Below, piece by piece: positions 44,770-53,753 of a DNA stretch of 64,000 bases. The stretch comes from Methyloversatilis sp. RAC08 (GTDB lineage Bacteria > Pseudomonadota > Gammaproteobacteria > Burkholderiales > Rhodocyclaceae), in the NCBI RefSeq assembly GCF_001713355.1, contig NZ_CP016448.1, forward strand, positions 3,596,001 through 3,660,000, read 5' to 3'. A model generated the notes under the pieces. That model was given only the letters and a program-made list of their open reading frames with translations. It did no database searches and had not been told where the DNA came from. A program made the translations under genes and the position numbers. How positions within the stretch are numbered: the stretch's first letter is position 1; each line of letters starts with the position of its first letter.

Positions 44770-45249
44770 TCAGCTGCCGATTTCTCCCATCGCGGCCTGC
44801 GTGTAATTCTGCAGCCCCATCTTGTCGATCAGGTCAATCTGGGTTTCCAGCCAGTCGATATGCTCTTCGGTGTCCGCCAGGATCGAACGGAACAGGTCGC
44901 GCGAGACATAGTCGCCGGCTGTTTCGCTGCAGGCGATCGCTTCCTTAAGCGTCGTGTGCGAAACGTGCTCGATCTTCAGGTCGCAGCCGAGCATTTCCGG
45001 CACATTCTCGCCAATCAGCAGCTTGTGCAGATCCTGCAGGTTGGGCAGGCCTTCGAGCAGCAGGATGCGTTCGATCAACGCATCCGCATGCTTCATTTCC
45101 TCGATCGATTCGTGGTGCTCATGGTCGCCCAGCTGCTTCAGGCCCCAGCTCTTGTACATCTTCGCGTGCAGGAAGTACTGGTTGATCGCGGTCAGTTCAT
45201 TCACCAGCTGCTTGTTCAGATACTGCAGAACCTTCTTGTCGCCCTTCAT
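44770..45249 (-). CDS. bfr: bacterioferritin
   Basis: 159 residues. Ferroxidase ligands E18, E51 and H54 are in place, the heme-binding methionine is M52 (EEMKH), and the second half supplies E and H in TEEHIDW. A 24-subunit iron store with heme. AGGAG precedes the ATG. A hairpin sits in the 87-base gap to bfd, just before that Shine-Dalgarno. Confidence 0.96.
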   Translation of the reverse strand: MKGDKKVLQYLNKQLVNELTAINQYFLHAKMYKSWGLKQLGDHEHHESIEEMKHADALIERILLLEGLPNLQDLHKLLIGENVPEMLGCDLKIEHVSHTTLKEAIACSETAGDYVSRDLFRSILADTEEHIDWLETQIDLIDKMGLQNYTQAAMGEIGS

Positions 45250-45263
45250 GTGCCGTCTCCTGT

Positions 45264-45291
45264 TCAGGCGGTGTCACTGCGTGACGCCTGA
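45264..45291 (-). other. hairpin in the bfd-bfr leader
   Basis: TCAGGCG plus TCAC (45264-45277 with a 3-base bulge) pairs with GTGA plus CGCCTGA (45281-45291). It ends a few bases from the bfr Shine-Dalgarno. It could stabilise or attenuate the downstream message; by eye only. Confidence 0.4.
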
Positions 45292-45336
45292 CCGTATTCT
45301 AGGCCACACGAAGGCTTGTGTTGCACAGCATCAATT

Positions 45337-45552
45337 TCAGGCGGCGCAGCCGGACGCCAGCGGCGCGTGCGCAACGAGTGCCCGCAGATCGGCCCGGGCT
45401 GCATCGATCACTTCCTTTGCGGCGCGCACGCACTTGCCGCAATCCCGGCAGCAGCCGAGCTGACCGGCCACGTCACGCACGTTGCGGCAACCGGTGCTGA
45501 CCGCAGCCTTGATGTCCCGGTCGGTGACCGGTTCGCACAAACAGATATACAT
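45337..45552 (-). CDS. bfd: bacterioferritin-associated ferredoxin
   Basis: 71 residues with a [2Fe-2S] BFD fold. Ligands C4 and C6 (MYICLCEPV) pair with C38 and C41 (DCGKC). In known systems Bfd donates electrons to bacterioferritin to release stored iron. It starts 7 bases after hemP and precedes bfr, a natural functional pair. Confidence 0.94.
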   Translation of the reverse strand: MYICLCEPVTDRDIKAAVSTGCRNVRDVAGQLGCCRDCGKCVRAAKEVIDAARADLRALVAHAPLASGCAA

Positions 45553-45559
45553 GGCAGCT

Positions 45560-45745
45560 CTATTTGGTGAGTATCAACTTGCCATTGCGCGTGAGGCGCA
45601 ATGAGTAAAGTTCGCCACCGTGATTGATGGCGACCTGTTTGCGGCCACCCAGCAACTGCGCCGAATCAAGCGTCGGCGACGGAGTGGGTGACGCGGCGGG
45701 AGCGTTGGCGGGTGTCTGCGGCAGCGGCAGTGCAGGCGTATTCAT
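45560..45745 (-). CDS. hemP: HemP family heme-uptake protein
   Basis: 61 residues: a Pro/Ala-rich start and the HemP signature SAQLLGGRKQVAINHGGELY plus RLTRNGKLILTK at the end. In other betaproteobacteria HemP/HmuP activates heme-receptor expression with Fur. It is first in hemP-bfd-bfr-tonB-exbB-exbD, 14 bases after a Fur-box-like sequence. Confidence 0.92.
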   Translation of the reverse strand: MNTPALPLPQTPANAPAASPTPSPTLDSAQLLGGRKQVAINHGGELYSLRLTRNGKLILTK

Positions 45746-45758
45746 GTGCCAACAAACA

Positions 45759-45783
45759 AATAATAATGAGAATGGTTCGTATT
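45759..45783 (-). promoter_or_regulatory. Fur-box-like site of the hemP operon
   Basis: AATAATAATGAGAATGGTT at 45758-45776, read leftward AACCATTCTCATTATTATT, resembles tandem Fur hexamers and matches the site before the heme operon (AATAATAATGATTCTCAG). About 14 bases upstream of hemP. Confidence 0.65.
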
Positions 45784-45932
45784 AATACAGAAGGCCGAGC
45801 CGGTGTCAAGCGTTCGCTGCGCGGGCTGGAGACAGCCGCTGCTGACAGGTTCGTGCGGTATGCACGTCCCTCCCGGCTGCGCTTGCGGCCGCGTGACGTC
45901 ACGGTGTCAGCGCCGCACCCTACAATCGCCCC

Positions 45933-46910
45933 ATGAACACACCTCCCCGCGACGCAGAAGACACGCAGGCGTCGTCCTGCCCGACACGTCAGCCCGACTT
46001 CCTGATGTCGCAACGTCATGCTGAAAGGGCGGTCGGCCATGTGCTGTGGCTGAGTGCGATCGCCATGCTGACGGAAATCGTCGCCGGCCATCTGACCGGG
46101 TCGATGGCGCTGCTGGCCGACGGTTGGCACATGGCGACGCATGTCGCGGCAATGGGCATCAGCGCATTTGCCTACATGTATGTGCGCAGGCACGCCGGGC
46201 AGGCGCACTACAGCTTCGGCCCGGGCAAGGTGTCCTATCTGGCGGCCTATTCGTCCAGCCTGCTGCTCGCGGGCGTCGCGCTGGCCATGCTGTACGAGGC
46301 GGCGTCGCGGCTGCAGGCGCCTCAGGACATCCATTACGACGAAGCGCTCGCGGTCGCGGTGCTGGGGCTGATCGTCAATCTGCTCAGCGCGTGGCTGTTG
46401 CACGGCCACGATCACGACGATGACGGAGACGAGCACGCGCACGAACATGCGAACGGGCACGCCGACCAGAATCTGCGCGCCGCCTATGTTCACGTGCTGG
46501 CCGACGCGATCACGTCAGTCGCCGCCATCCTGGCGCTGATCGCCGGGAAGTGGGCCGGAATGGCCTGGCTCGACCCGGTGATGGCGGCGCTCGGCGGCGT
46601 GCTCATCCTGCGCTGGGCCTGGCGACTGGCCGGCGACAGCGCCGGCGTGCTGCTGGATCGCCAGATCGACAGTCACCTGCTGCACGACATCCACGACTGC
46701 CTCGCACGACACGGCGTACGCGCGCTCGACCTGCACCTGTGGCTGCTTGCCCCCGGGCGCCATGCGCTGCTGCTCACGCTCGCCGGGACGCCGGAACTGG
46801 ATGCCGACCGTCTGCGGCATGAACTGGGTGCCATGGCGACGCTGGCCCATGTGACACTGGATGTGCTGTCGCCGGAGACATCTTCTGTTGCGCCGCAACA
46901 ATCGCTATAA
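45933..46910 (+). CDS. CDF-family metal efflux protein, DmeF-like
   Basis: 325 residues, six membrane helices. Metal-site patterns HLTGSMALLADGWHMATHV (near residues 52-70) and HVLADAITSV (near 187) contain the paired His/Asp of CDF pumps. A histidine/aspartate-rich cytoplasmic loop lies between helices IV and V (HGHDHDDDGDEHAHEHANGH). Related to the Co/Ni exporter DmeF by my reading; Zn or Fe are possible. TACAAT at 45921-45926 lies only seven bases before the ATG and no Shine-Dalgarno is visible, so the message may be leaderless or begin at the downstream ATG (MSQRHAER). Confidence 0.86.
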   Translation: MNTPPRDAEDTQASSCPTRQPDFLMSQRHAERAVGHVLWLSAIAMLTEIVAGHLTGSMALLADGWHMATHVAAMGISAFAYMYVRRHAGQAHYSFGPGKVSYLAAYSSSLLLAGVALAMLYEAASRLQAPQDIHYDEALAVAVLGLIVNLLSAWLLHGHDHDDDGDEHAHEHANGHADQNLRAAYVHVLADAITSVAAILALIAGKWAGMAWLDPVMAALGGVLILRWAWRLAGDSAGVLLDRQIDSHLLHDIHDCLARHGVRALDLHLWLLAPGRHALLLTLAGTPELDADRLRHELGAMATLAHVTLDVLSPETSSVAPQQSL

Positions 46911-46935
46911 TCGCGGGCTTTTCAAAAGGAGCGAG
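46906..46935 (+). promoter_or_regulatory. ppa promoter -10 and ribosome binding site
   Basis: A perfect TATAAT at 46906-46911 overlaps the stop codon of the CDF gene. AAAAGGAG at 46924-46931 is the ribosome binding site of ppa. The -35 is poor (TTCTGT at 46883-46888 with 17-bp spacing). Confidence 0.5.
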
Positions 46936-46937
46936 AC

Positions 46938-47486
46938 ATGGGTCTGGAACGAGTTCCGTCGGGCAAGGATCTGCCCAACGATTTCAACGTGGTCATCGAA
47001 ATCCCGATGCATTCTGACCCGGTCAAGTACGAGGTGGACAAGGAGTCCGGTGCCGTCTTCGTCGATCGCTTCATGTCGACCGCGATGCACTATCCGTGCA
47101 ACTACGGCTACATCCCGCACACCATCGCCGGTGACGGCGACCCGGTCGACGTGCTCGTGCTGGCGCAGTTCGCACTGCCGCCGGGCGTGGTGGTTCGCTG
47201 CCGTCCGATCGGCATGCTGAAGATGGTCGACGAAGCCGGCGAAGATGCCAAGCTGCTGGCCGTGCCGGTGGACAAGCTCACGCCGATGTACCGCTCGGTG
47301 CAGAGCCCGCGCGACCTGCCGCAGATCCTGCTGGACCAGATTTCGCACTTCTTCGAGCACTACAAGGATCTGGAACCCGGCAAGTTCGTCAAGGTTCAGG
47401 GCTGGGGCGACATCGAAGATGCCAAGCGCGAAATCATGTCGGGCGTCGAGGCCTACCAGAAAGCCGCCGACAAGCCGGCGTTCTGA
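46938..47486 (+). CDS. ppa: soluble inorganic pyrophosphatase (family I)
   Basis: 182 residues, typical length. Metal-binding signature DGDPVDVLV at about 66-74, plus [11 protein letters not shown] and the C-terminal [13 protein letters not shown]. Hydrolyses pyrophosphate to phosphate in the cytoplasm. The window also encodes a membrane pyrophosphatase and a PPi-using phosphofructokinase, so the pyrophosphate pool has three competing users. Confidence 0.96.
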   Translation: MGLERVPSGKDLPNDFNVVIEIPMHSDPVKYEVDKESGAVFVDRFMSTAMHYPCNYGYIPHTIAGDGDPVDVLVLAQFALPPGVVVRCRPIGMLKMVDEAGEDAKLLAVPVDKLTPMYRSVQSPRDLPQILLDQISHFFEHYKDLEPGKFVKVQGWGDIEDAKREIMSGVEAYQKAADKPAF

Positions 47487-47501
47487 CCTTTCGGCGCTCG
47501 C

Positions 47502-48692
47502 TCACGGACTGTCGACATCAATCGCGCCCGGTTCGCGATTCGATGTCGTCAGCGCCTGAACCGCCCGCCGGTAAGGCGTGCGCTCTTCCAGTTCGTCGAT
47601 GTGCAGCGCCACGCCGGCGCGCTCCCGCTCAAGGTAGCGCGCCACGGCGTCGGCAAAATCCGCGTCGCGCAGCCAGTGCGCGGACCAGGTCGTTTCCGGC
47701 ACGAAACCGCGCGCCATCTTGTGCTCGCCCTGGGCACCGCCTTCGAACACCGCGAGCTTGCGCTCGATCGCGTATTCGATGCCCTGGTGGTAGCAGGCCT
47801 CGAAGTGCAGGCAGGGAACATGTTCGAGTTCGCCCCAGTAACGCCCGTAAAGGCGCCTGTCGTCGCGCAGGTTCAGCGCGCAGGCGATGTCGCGTCCGGC
47901 CACCGATGCCACGACCAGCATCAGCGCGTGCGGCACATGTTCGCGCAGCAGTTCGAAAAATCGGAAGTTCAGATACGGGCGCTGACCGCGCACGCGATAG
48001 GTATTGCTGTAGCACTTGAAGAACAGGGCGAGATCGGCGTCGCGGATGTCCGGTCCGTCGACGCGCCTCAGCGAAACACCTGCATCGGCCACACGCCGCC
48101 GCTCCTGACGGATCTTCTTGCGCTTGTCGCGCGCCAGCGATGACAGGAAGGTTTCGTAGCTGTCGTAGCCCGCGTTGTACCAGTGGAACTGCACCGACTG
48201 GCGCAGCAGCAGCGACGAGTGCTGGAGCGCAGCCAGCGATTCGGCGTCCGGAAACAGCAGGTGGGCCGACGACACGCCACTGTCGCGCGCATGCGCCAGC
48301 CAGGCTTCGAGCAGTGCGGTGCGGGCCGACGTGTCGCGCGCCAGCAGCCGCGGGCCGGGCACCGGCGTGAAGGGAATGGCGCTCAGCAGCTTGGGGTAGT
48401 AGGAGCGCCCGGTACGTTCTAGCGCCTCGGCCCATGACCAGTCGAAAACGTACTCGCCATAGCTGTGCAGCTTGCGGTAGCCGGGCAGCGCGGCGATCAG
48501 CTGCCCGTCTTCGTGAACGGACAGGTGATCCGGCTGCCAGCCGGATTCCTCGGTGACGCAGCCCGAACTTTCGAAGGCATCCAGCAGCGCGTGCGACAGT
48601 GTGGCCTGACCGCCGGTGAGTGCGTTCCACTGCGCGGCGTCGAGATCGGCGATCGCGCCATGGCGCTCGACGCGCAGTACCGGTCCGCTCAC
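47502..48692 (-). CDS. GNAT-type acyltransferase-like protein (DUF482)
   Basis: 396 residues from a GTG start directly after the stop of the pterin dehydratase gene. The sequence matches the DUF482/COG3146 family, related to FemAB-like transferases: HLLFPDAES, SLARDKRKKIRQERR, YLNFRFFELLREHVPHALML, GRYWGELEHVPCLHFEACYH, AQGEHKMARGF. Possibly peptidoglycan- or lipid-related acyl transfer; the reaction is not known. Cytoplasmic. Confidence 0.85.
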   Translation of the reverse strand: MSGPVLRVERHGAIADLDAAQWNALTGGQATLSHALLDAFESSGCVTEESGWQPDHLSVHEDGQLIAALPGYRKLHSYGEYVFDWSWAEALERTGRSYYPKLLSAIPFTPVPGPRLLARDTSARTALLEAWLAHARDSGVSSAHLLFPDAESLAALQHSSLLLRQSVQFHWYNAGYDSYETFLSSLARDKRKKIRQERRRVADAGVSLRRVDGPDIRDADLALFFKCYSNTYRVRGQRPYLNFRFFELLREHVPHALMLVVASVAGRDIACALNLRDDRRLYGRYWGELEHVPCLHFEACYHQGIEYAIERKLAVFEGGAQGEHKMARGFVPETTWSAHWLRDADFADAVARYLERERAGVALHIDELEERTPYRRAVQALTTSNREPGAIDVDSP

Positions 48693-49082
48693 TCAGTCGT
48701 ACTTGATGTACTTGAAGCGCGGGTCGTCAGGCGTGCCGGCCAGCGCCGACCCTTCCGCCAGTGCCGGCTGCCACATGACGACCTCTTCGATCTTCTTCGC
48801 CAACTGGAAGTCACGCTCGGTCACGCCCTTGGCTTCGTGGTTCATCAGCTTGACGATCACGAAAGCATAGGACACCGCGAGATCCGGGTGGTGAAAGGCC
48901 GCTTCGGCCAGATGACCGACCGTGTTCACGACCATCAGCGTGCCCTTCCAGCCGCTGGTCTTGTACTTGCGGCGGATCCAGCCGTCCTCGTAGTACCACT
49001 TGGGCAGTTCGCCCTTCAGGCGGGCGTCGATCTCTTCCGGTGTGAAGGCCTCGTTCGGCCCGGCTGTTCTCCACTGCGTCAT
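48693..49082 (-). CDS. pterin-4a-carbinolamine dehydratase-like protein
   Basis: 129 residues. The conserved segment HHPDLAVSYAFVIVKLMNHE plus GVTERDFQLAKKIEEV keeps the H-H-P and the following His of 4a-hydroxytetrahydrobiopterin dehydratases, and W-x3-GWKGT matches their beta sheet. It usually recycles pterin for phenylalanine hydroxylase; in H4MPT/methylotroph genomes such proteins may serve other pterin chemistry. No phhA nearby. The N-terminal 35 residues are longer than in the smallest homologues. Confidence 0.85.
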   Translation of the reverse strand: MTQWRTAGPNEAFTPEEIDARLKGELPKWYYEDGWIRRKYKTSGWKGTLMVVNTVGHLAEAAFHHPDLAVSYAFVIVKLMNHEAKGVTERDFQLAKKIEEVVMWQPALAEGSALAGTPDDPRFKYIKYD

Positions 49083-49200
49083 GTCGTTGCTCCTCGGGTG
49101 GTTCGGTCAAGCCATGAAAAACGCGCTGTCCCGCCCGGCGTGGGCCGGATGAGGCAGCGCGCATCGGCGTCGCATGCCGGAGGCGAACTCCGGCGGGCGG

Positions 49201-49788
49201 TCAGGCCGCGAAGTTCTTCGCCGCGAAGTCCCAGTTCGCGAGACTGGCGAGGAAGGTATCGACGAAGTCAGGACGGCGGTTGCGGTAATCGATGTAGTAG
49301 GCGTGTTCCCACACGTCGAGCGTCAGCAGCGGCTTCGCGTCGGAATTGAGCGGCGTACCGGCACCGCTGGTGTTCACGATGTCCAGCGAGCCGTCCGGCT
49401 TTCTGACCAACCAGGTCCAGCCGGAGCCGAAGTTGCCGACCGCGGATGCCTTGAACGCCTTCTTGAATTCGTCGAAGCTGCCCCACTTGGCATCGATCGC
49501 CGATGCCAGCGCGCCGGTCGGTGCGCCGCCGCCTGCGGGCTTCATGCTGCTCCAGAAGAAGCTGTGGTTCCACACCTGGGCGGAGTTGTTGAACACGCCG
49601 CCTGCCGGCGCCTTCTTGACGATGGCTTCCAGATCGAGGTTTTCGAACTCGGTGCCCTTGATCAGGTTGTTCAGGTTGGTGGCGTAGGTCTGGTGGTGCT
49701 TGCCGTAGTGAAATTCGAGGGTTTCGCGCGAAATGTGCGGAGCCAGAGCGTCGAGCGCATAGGGCAGCGGGGGCAGCGTGTGTTCCAT
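49201..49788 (-). CDS. sodB: superoxide dismutase, iron type
   Basis: 195 residues. Metal ligands are H27 ([11 protein letters not shown]), the His in WNHSFFW, and the Asp and His in [19 protein letters not shown] with Gln is the Fe-SOD pattern. No signal peptide, so cytoplasmic. Fe-SOD is often Fur-linked, but I see no Fur box in the 95-base leader. Confidence 0.95.
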   Translation of the reverse strand: MEHTLPPLPYALDALAPHISRETLEFHYGKHHQTYATNLNNLIKGTEFENLDLEAIVKKAPAGGVFNNSAQVWNHSFFWSSMKPAGGGAPTGALASAIDAKWGSFDEFKKAFKASAVGNFGSGWTWLVRKPDGSLDIVNTSGAGTPLNSDAKPLLTLDVWEHAYYIDYRNRRPDFVDTFLASLANWDFAAKNFAA

Positions 49789-49883
49789 GGTGTCTCCCAG
49801 TCGTGTCGGTTCAAAGTCAGGTATGCGAGTTTAGGGTTGCCCAAGTCCGAGCACAAGGCAAAGCGTGCAGGCACAAAGGCCCC

Positions 49884-51251
49884 TCAATTGCTGGGTGTTT
49901 CGTCGGTGGCGGCCGCTGCGCTGACGCGCCCGACCGTCACGCCGGCCCTGCCGCGTGCGAACTGCAGATCAAGTTCCTGTCCGGACGACAGCGTCGCTGC
50001 GTCACGCACGATGCGGCCTTCGCCGTCACGCACGATGGAAAAGCCGCGCGCCAGCACGGCCGCCGGATCGAGCTGCGCGAGTTGGGCCGAATTGAGACCA
50101 CTGCGGTGGCGCGCAGTTTCAAGCAGCCAGCGCGCCGAGGTGCGCAGCCGCTCGGTCAAGCGCTGCAATGCGACCTGACGGCGCGCAAGATCGGGGCGTC
50201 TGTCGTGCAGGCGCTGGGTCAGGGCGTCGGCATGACGGCGCTGCTGCGCCAGGCTGACATCGCGGGCGCGCCGCATCCGCGCGTGCAGCGCATGCAGCCG
50301 CTCGCCCGCCCGCGTCAGCTGTCGTGCTGGCGCATGCAGTCGCGACGACAGGTCGTCCAGCCGCTGGCCGCGCCGCTCGACGCGGGCGCGCATGGCCCGG
50401 GCCAGCCGCCGCGCCAGCCCGATCAGCCTGGCAGCCGCCTCGACATGGCCGGCACTGACCAGCTCGGCGGCGGCGGTCGGCGTCGCGGCGCGCAGGTCGG
50501 CCACGAAGTCGGCGATCGAAAAATCCGTTTCGTGCCCGATGCCGGTGACCACCGGAACCGGGCTCGCTGCGATGGCGCGTGCCACCGCCTCGTCGTTGAA
50601 GGCGGCCAGGTCTTCCGCCGATCCGCCGCCGCGCACCAGCAGCAGCGCGTCGCAGCCGAGGCGCCCGGCCCGCGTGACGGCGGCGGCGATCTGCGGCGGC
50701 GCATCCGCGCCCTGCACGAGACAGGGCAGTACGGTCACCTCGATGTGACGGGCGCGTCGTGCCAGCGTGATCAGCACGTCACGCAGTGCGGCACCCGACG
50801 CTGAGGTGACCACAGCCAGCCGGGCTGGCAGCGCCGGCAGCGGCCGCTTGCGCGCAGCATCGAACAGGCCTTCCTGTTCCAGCTTCGCCTTCAGCCGCAG
50901 AAAGGCGTCGTGCAGCGCGCCCTGGCCGGCCGGCCGCATCGCATCGACGGTCAGCTGGAAGTCACCGCGCGCCTCGTACAGCGACACCTGGGCGCGCACC
51001 TCGACGCGCAGGCCGGCGCGCACTTCGAATGGCAGCAGCTGACTGCGGTTGCGGAACATGACGCAGCGCACCTGCGCCAGCTCGTCCTTCAGCGAAAAGT
51101 AGAGGTGGCCCGACGCAGCGCGCGTCACGCCCGACAATTCGCCGCTGACCCACAGCACGGGAAAGCTGCGCTCCAGCGTCAGCCGGGCGCGTCGTACCAG
51201 TTCGGATACCGGCATGCCGGGTCCGGCCGGCATCGGTGATTCAGGGACCAT
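49884..51251 (-). CDS. xseA: exodeoxyribonuclease VII large subunit
   Basis: 455 residues. OB-fold N-terminus (VSELVRRARLTLERSFPVLW, VSGELSG), then the catalytic domain (AVVTSASGAALRDVL, RGGGSAEDLAAFNDE, VTGIGHETDFSIADFVAD), then a long coiled coil rich in Arg and Leu, and a tail (LARGFSIVRDGEGRIV). It degrades single-stranded DNA in a complex with XseB. xseB is not in the window. Confidence 0.95.
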   Translation of the reverse strand: MVPESPMPAGPGMPVSELVRRARLTLERSFPVLWVSGELSGVTRAASGHLYFSLKDELAQVRCVMFRNRSQLLPFEVRAGLRVEVRAQVSLYEARGDFQLTVDAMRPAGQGALHDAFLRLKAKLEQEGLFDAARKRPLPALPARLAVVTSASGAALRDVLITLARRARHIEVTVLPCLVQGADAPPQIAAAVTRAGRLGCDALLLVRGGGSAEDLAAFNDEAVARAIAASPVPVVTGIGHETDFSIADFVADLRAATPTAAAELVSAGHVEAAARLIGLARRLARAMRARVERRGQRLDDLSSRLHAPARQLTRAGERLHALHARMRRARDVSLAQQRRHADALTQRLHDRRPDLARRQVALQRLTERLRTSARWLLETARHRSGLNSAQLAQLDPAAVLARGFSIVRDGEGRIVRDAATLSSGQELDLQFARGRAGVTVGRVSAAAATDETPSN

Positions 51252-51478
51252 CGTTCACCACGCTGTCATCGAAGCTTAATTTTTGATCGCTGCAAGAAAA
51301 ACGCCTGTGCCGGCCGCGATTTCCCGCTGTCGTCCGGCCGCTACCCACACGGTTATCCACAAGTTCTGTGGATAACCCCGCCCGGCGGCATGCTGCAGTG
51401 CGCAACCACATCGGCTCAGGGTTGCCCCGGCTGGTGTCGCAGGCTACAGTTCGCCGCTTGCTGACGAGGGGAGCGCAC
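51252..51478. promoter_or_regulatory. intergenic region with a DnaA-box inverted pair
   Basis: 227 bases between divergent xseA and exbB2. GGTTATCCACA at 51351-51361 and its exact reverse complement TGTGGATAACC at 51367-51377 are separated by AGTTC. Both cores, TTATCCACA, are the consensus DnaA box. No other feature was identified; GAGGGGAG at 51466-51473 is the ribosome binding site for the GTG start at 51479. Confidence 0.8.
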
Positions 51479-52090
51479 GTGTTTGACATCATCCGGGCGG
51501 CCGGCTGGCCCATCTGGCCGCTGATCGCGGCGTCCATCATTGCGCTGGCGCTCATTTTCGAACGGCTGACAAGCCTGCGACGCAGCAAGGTGGTGCCGCC
51601 GGCACTCCTTGATTCGGTGCTCGCCGATCTGAAGGGCGGTCTGCCGAACGCCGACATGATACGCCGCGTTGCCGCCCACTCGCCGCTCGGCCGCGTGCTG
51701 GCGGCCGGTCTGCGCAACGTGCGCAATCCGCGCGAAATCATGAAGGAAGCGATCGAGGAAGAGGGGCGTTCCGTGGTGCATTACCTCGAGCGCTATCTGA
51801 CGACGCTGGGCACGATCGCCGCTGCCGCGCCGCTGATGGGACTGTTCGGGACGGTCGTCGGCATGATCGAAATCTTCGGTTCCCAGACGGCGACCGGCAG
51901 CAATCCGCAGCAGCTCGCGAGCGGCATTTCGATTGCGCTGTACAACACCGGTTTCGGTCTGCTGGTGGCGATACCGGCGTTGATCTTCCACCGCTACTTT
52001 CGCGGTCTGGTCGATGACTTCGTGGTCGAGATGGAGCAGCTTGCGATCAAGCTGGTCGAAGTCGTACACGGCGAGCGTTCGGCAAAGTAG
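51479..52090 (+). CDS. MotA/TolQ/ExbB-family proton channel (second copy)
   Basis: 203 residues. The GTG start at 51479 follows GAGGGGAG by five bases; an earlier ATG at 51368 would place the DnaA-box region in the protein and is rejected. Three membrane segments (about 11-31, 108-133, 150-175); GTIAAAAPLMGLFGTVVGMI and GISIALYNTGFGLLVAIPAL are family motifs. Paired with exbD2 and lpxK, it is the arrangement of an ExbBD-like set often found before lipid A genes; the cargo is uncertain. Confidence 0.88.
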   Translation: MFDIIRAAGWPIWPLIAASIIALALIFERLTSLRRSKVVPPALLDSVLADLKGGLPNADMIRRVAAHSPLGRVLAAGLRNVRNPREIMKEAIEEEGRSVVHYLERYLTTLGTIAAAAPLMGLFGTVVGMIEIFGSQTATGSNPQQLASGISIALYNTGFGLLVAIPALIFHRYFRGLVDDFVVEMEQLAIKLVEVVHGERSAK

Positions 52091-52099
52091 GGCGCCCAG

Positions 52100-52528
52100 A
52101 TGAACTTCCGACGCGGACGTGGGCGCGAAGAGCTGGAAATCAACCTGATTCCGCTGATCGACGTGCTGCTGGTCATCCTCATCTTCCTGATGGTGACCAC
52201 CACGTACTCGAAAACGGCTGGCCTCGAAATCACGCTGCCCAGCGCGCAGGCGCCGGAGGCCGAGCCGGTGGCGCGCGAAATCAACGTGATGATCACGGCC
52301 CGTGGCGACATTCTGGTCGATCGTCAGCCGGTGCCGGCCGGTGACATCGAGCGGCTGCGCAGTGCCCTGGCGGGCGCCGCGTCGGGCAAGGAAGACCCGG
52401 TGGTGATCATTTCATCCGACCGCGACGCCCGGCTGCAGTCGTCGATCGATGTCATGCAGGCTGCGCAGAAAGCCGGCATCGCCGGCATTTCCTTCGCTAC
52501 CCAGTCCGACGCGCCGGCCGGTCGATGA
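52100..52528 (+). CDS. ExbD/TolR-family protein (second copy)
   Basis: 142 residues: one membrane helix with the essential Asp (NLIPLIDVLLVILIFLMVT) and a periplasmic domain of about 100 residues. It follows exbB2 by nine bases and overlaps lpxK by four bases (ATGA). Confidence 0.9.
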   Translation: MNFRRGRGREELEINLIPLIDVLLVILIFLMVTTTYSKTAGLEITLPSAQAPEAEPVAREINVMITARGDILVDRQPVPAGDIERLRSALAGAASGKEDPVVIISSDRDARLQSSIDVMQAAQKAGIAGISFATQSDAPAGR

Positions 52529-53541
52529 GCGCAGCGCGGGCGCTGCCCGAAGCCTGGCACCGGCGCGGCTGGCTGGCTTGGCTGCTGTGGCCGCTGTCCC
52601 TGCTGTACCGTCTGGTCACCACGCTGCGCCGTGCCGGTTTTCGTTCGGGCGTATTGCGCGCCGACCGGCTGCCAGTGCCCGTGGTGGTCATCGGCAACAT
52701 CATCGCCGGCGGCGCCGGCAAGACCCCGCTTACCCTCTATCTGGCCCGCACGCTGACCGCGCGCGGCCACCGGCCGCTCATCGTGTCGCGCGGCTACGGC
52801 GGCACGGTGCACGGTGTGCACGAGGTCGCGGTCGACGATGACCCGGCGCGGTGCGGCGATGAAGCCCTGCTGCTGGCGCAACGCAGCGGCGTACCGGTGT
52901 GGGTCGGACGTCGCCGCGCGGAGGCCGCCCGCGCGGCACTTGCCCGCCACCCGCAGTGCGACGTCGTGCTGTGCGACGACGGTCTGCAGCACTACGCACT
53001 GGCGCGCGACATCGAAATTGCGGTGTTCGACCGGCGCGGTGTCATGAACGGATTTCATCTGCCGGCCGGCCCGCTGCGCGAGCCGCCGTCGCGTCTGGCA
53101 CAGGTGTTTGCGCAGGTGCTCAATGGCACGCCGGATGCACCGCTGAGCGGCCCGCCGCGTTTTTCGATGCGTCTGCAGGGTGAACGTTTCCGCCGTCTCG
53201 ACCAGCCCGGTGACAGTGCAGGCGTCGCCGACCTGCAGGGTCTGCGCCTGCACGCCGTGGCCGGCATCGGCGAGCCGGCGCGCTTCTTCGACCACCTGCG
53301 GGCGCTCGGACTGGTGTTCGTGGCGCATCCGTTTCCCGATCATCACGCGTATTCGGCGCGGGACCTGACGTTTCAGGACTGCGATGCCTTGCTGCTGACC
53401 GAGAAGGACGCGGTAAAATGTCACGGATTGTCGGACACCCCTGTGTGGGTATTGCCGGTCGAGGCACACCTCGATCCTGATCTGGCGGGCCGGGTATCGG
53501 ACCGCCTTGCGGAGCTGAAGCATGGACCCCCGACTACTTGA
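52525..53541 (+). CDS. lpxK: tetraacyldisaccharide 4'-kinase
   Basis: 338 residues. An N-terminal membrane-associated stretch ([16 protein letters not shown]) and a P-loop-type motif, [20 protein letters not shown], near residues 50-69. Further conserved elements are ILRGYG-type [26 protein letters not shown] and TEKDAVKC. It adds the 4'-phosphate to lipid A precursor at the inner membrane. Overlaps the next small gene by 20 bases. Confidence 0.94.
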   Translation: MSAARALPEAWHRRGWLAWLLWPLSLLYRLVTTLRRAGFRSGVLRADRLPVPVVVIGNIIAGGAGKTPLTLYLARTLTARGHRPLIVSRGYGGTVHGVHEVAVDDDPARCGDEALLLAQRSGVPVWVGRRRAEAARAALARHPQCDVVLCDDGLQHYALARDIEIAVFDRRGVMNGFHLPAGPLREPPSRLAQVFAQVLNGTPDAPLSGPPRFSMRLQGERFRRLDQPGDSAGVADLQGLRLHAVAGIGEPARFFDHLRALGLVFVAHPFPDHHAYSARDLTFQDCDALLLTEKDAVKCHGLSDTPVWVLPVEAHLDPDLAGRVSDRLAELKHGPPTT

Positions 53542-53743
53542 GATTCTCGTCTGCCCGGTCACCAAGGGACCCCTGGTGCTTGACCGTGCACGCAACGAGC
53601 TGCAGTGCAAGGCGAGCCGCCTGGCCTACCCGATCCGCGACGGCATTCCGGTCATGCTGGAAGATGAGGCGCGCGAAATGTCCGAGGCCGAAGTGGCCGC
53701 ATTGCGCGACGCGGTGCCGGGCCGCGGTACGGCGTCCATCTGA
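53522..53743 (+). CDS. ycaR: Trm112/YcaR family small protein
   Basis: 73 residues: [20 protein letters not shown], then [20 protein letters not shown]. In many members a CxxC pair binds zinc; here only the first Cys of the N-terminal pair is obvious (LVCPV) plus one in LQCKA. It is the usual small gene between lpxK and kdsB. Function unclear (related to Trm112 methyltransferase partners). Confidence 0.9.
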   Translation: MDPRLLEILVCPVTKGPLVLDRARNELQCKASRLAYPIRDGIPVMLEDEAREMSEAEVAALRDAVPGRGTASI

Positions 53744-53753
53744 GGCGCTCATC

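Noticed and set aside
51351-51377. DnaA-box pair as the chromosomal origin
   Set aside because: Only two boxes, no AT-rich unwinding region and no dnaA, dnaN, gidA or rpmH nearby. Kept as a regulatory or titration site instead.
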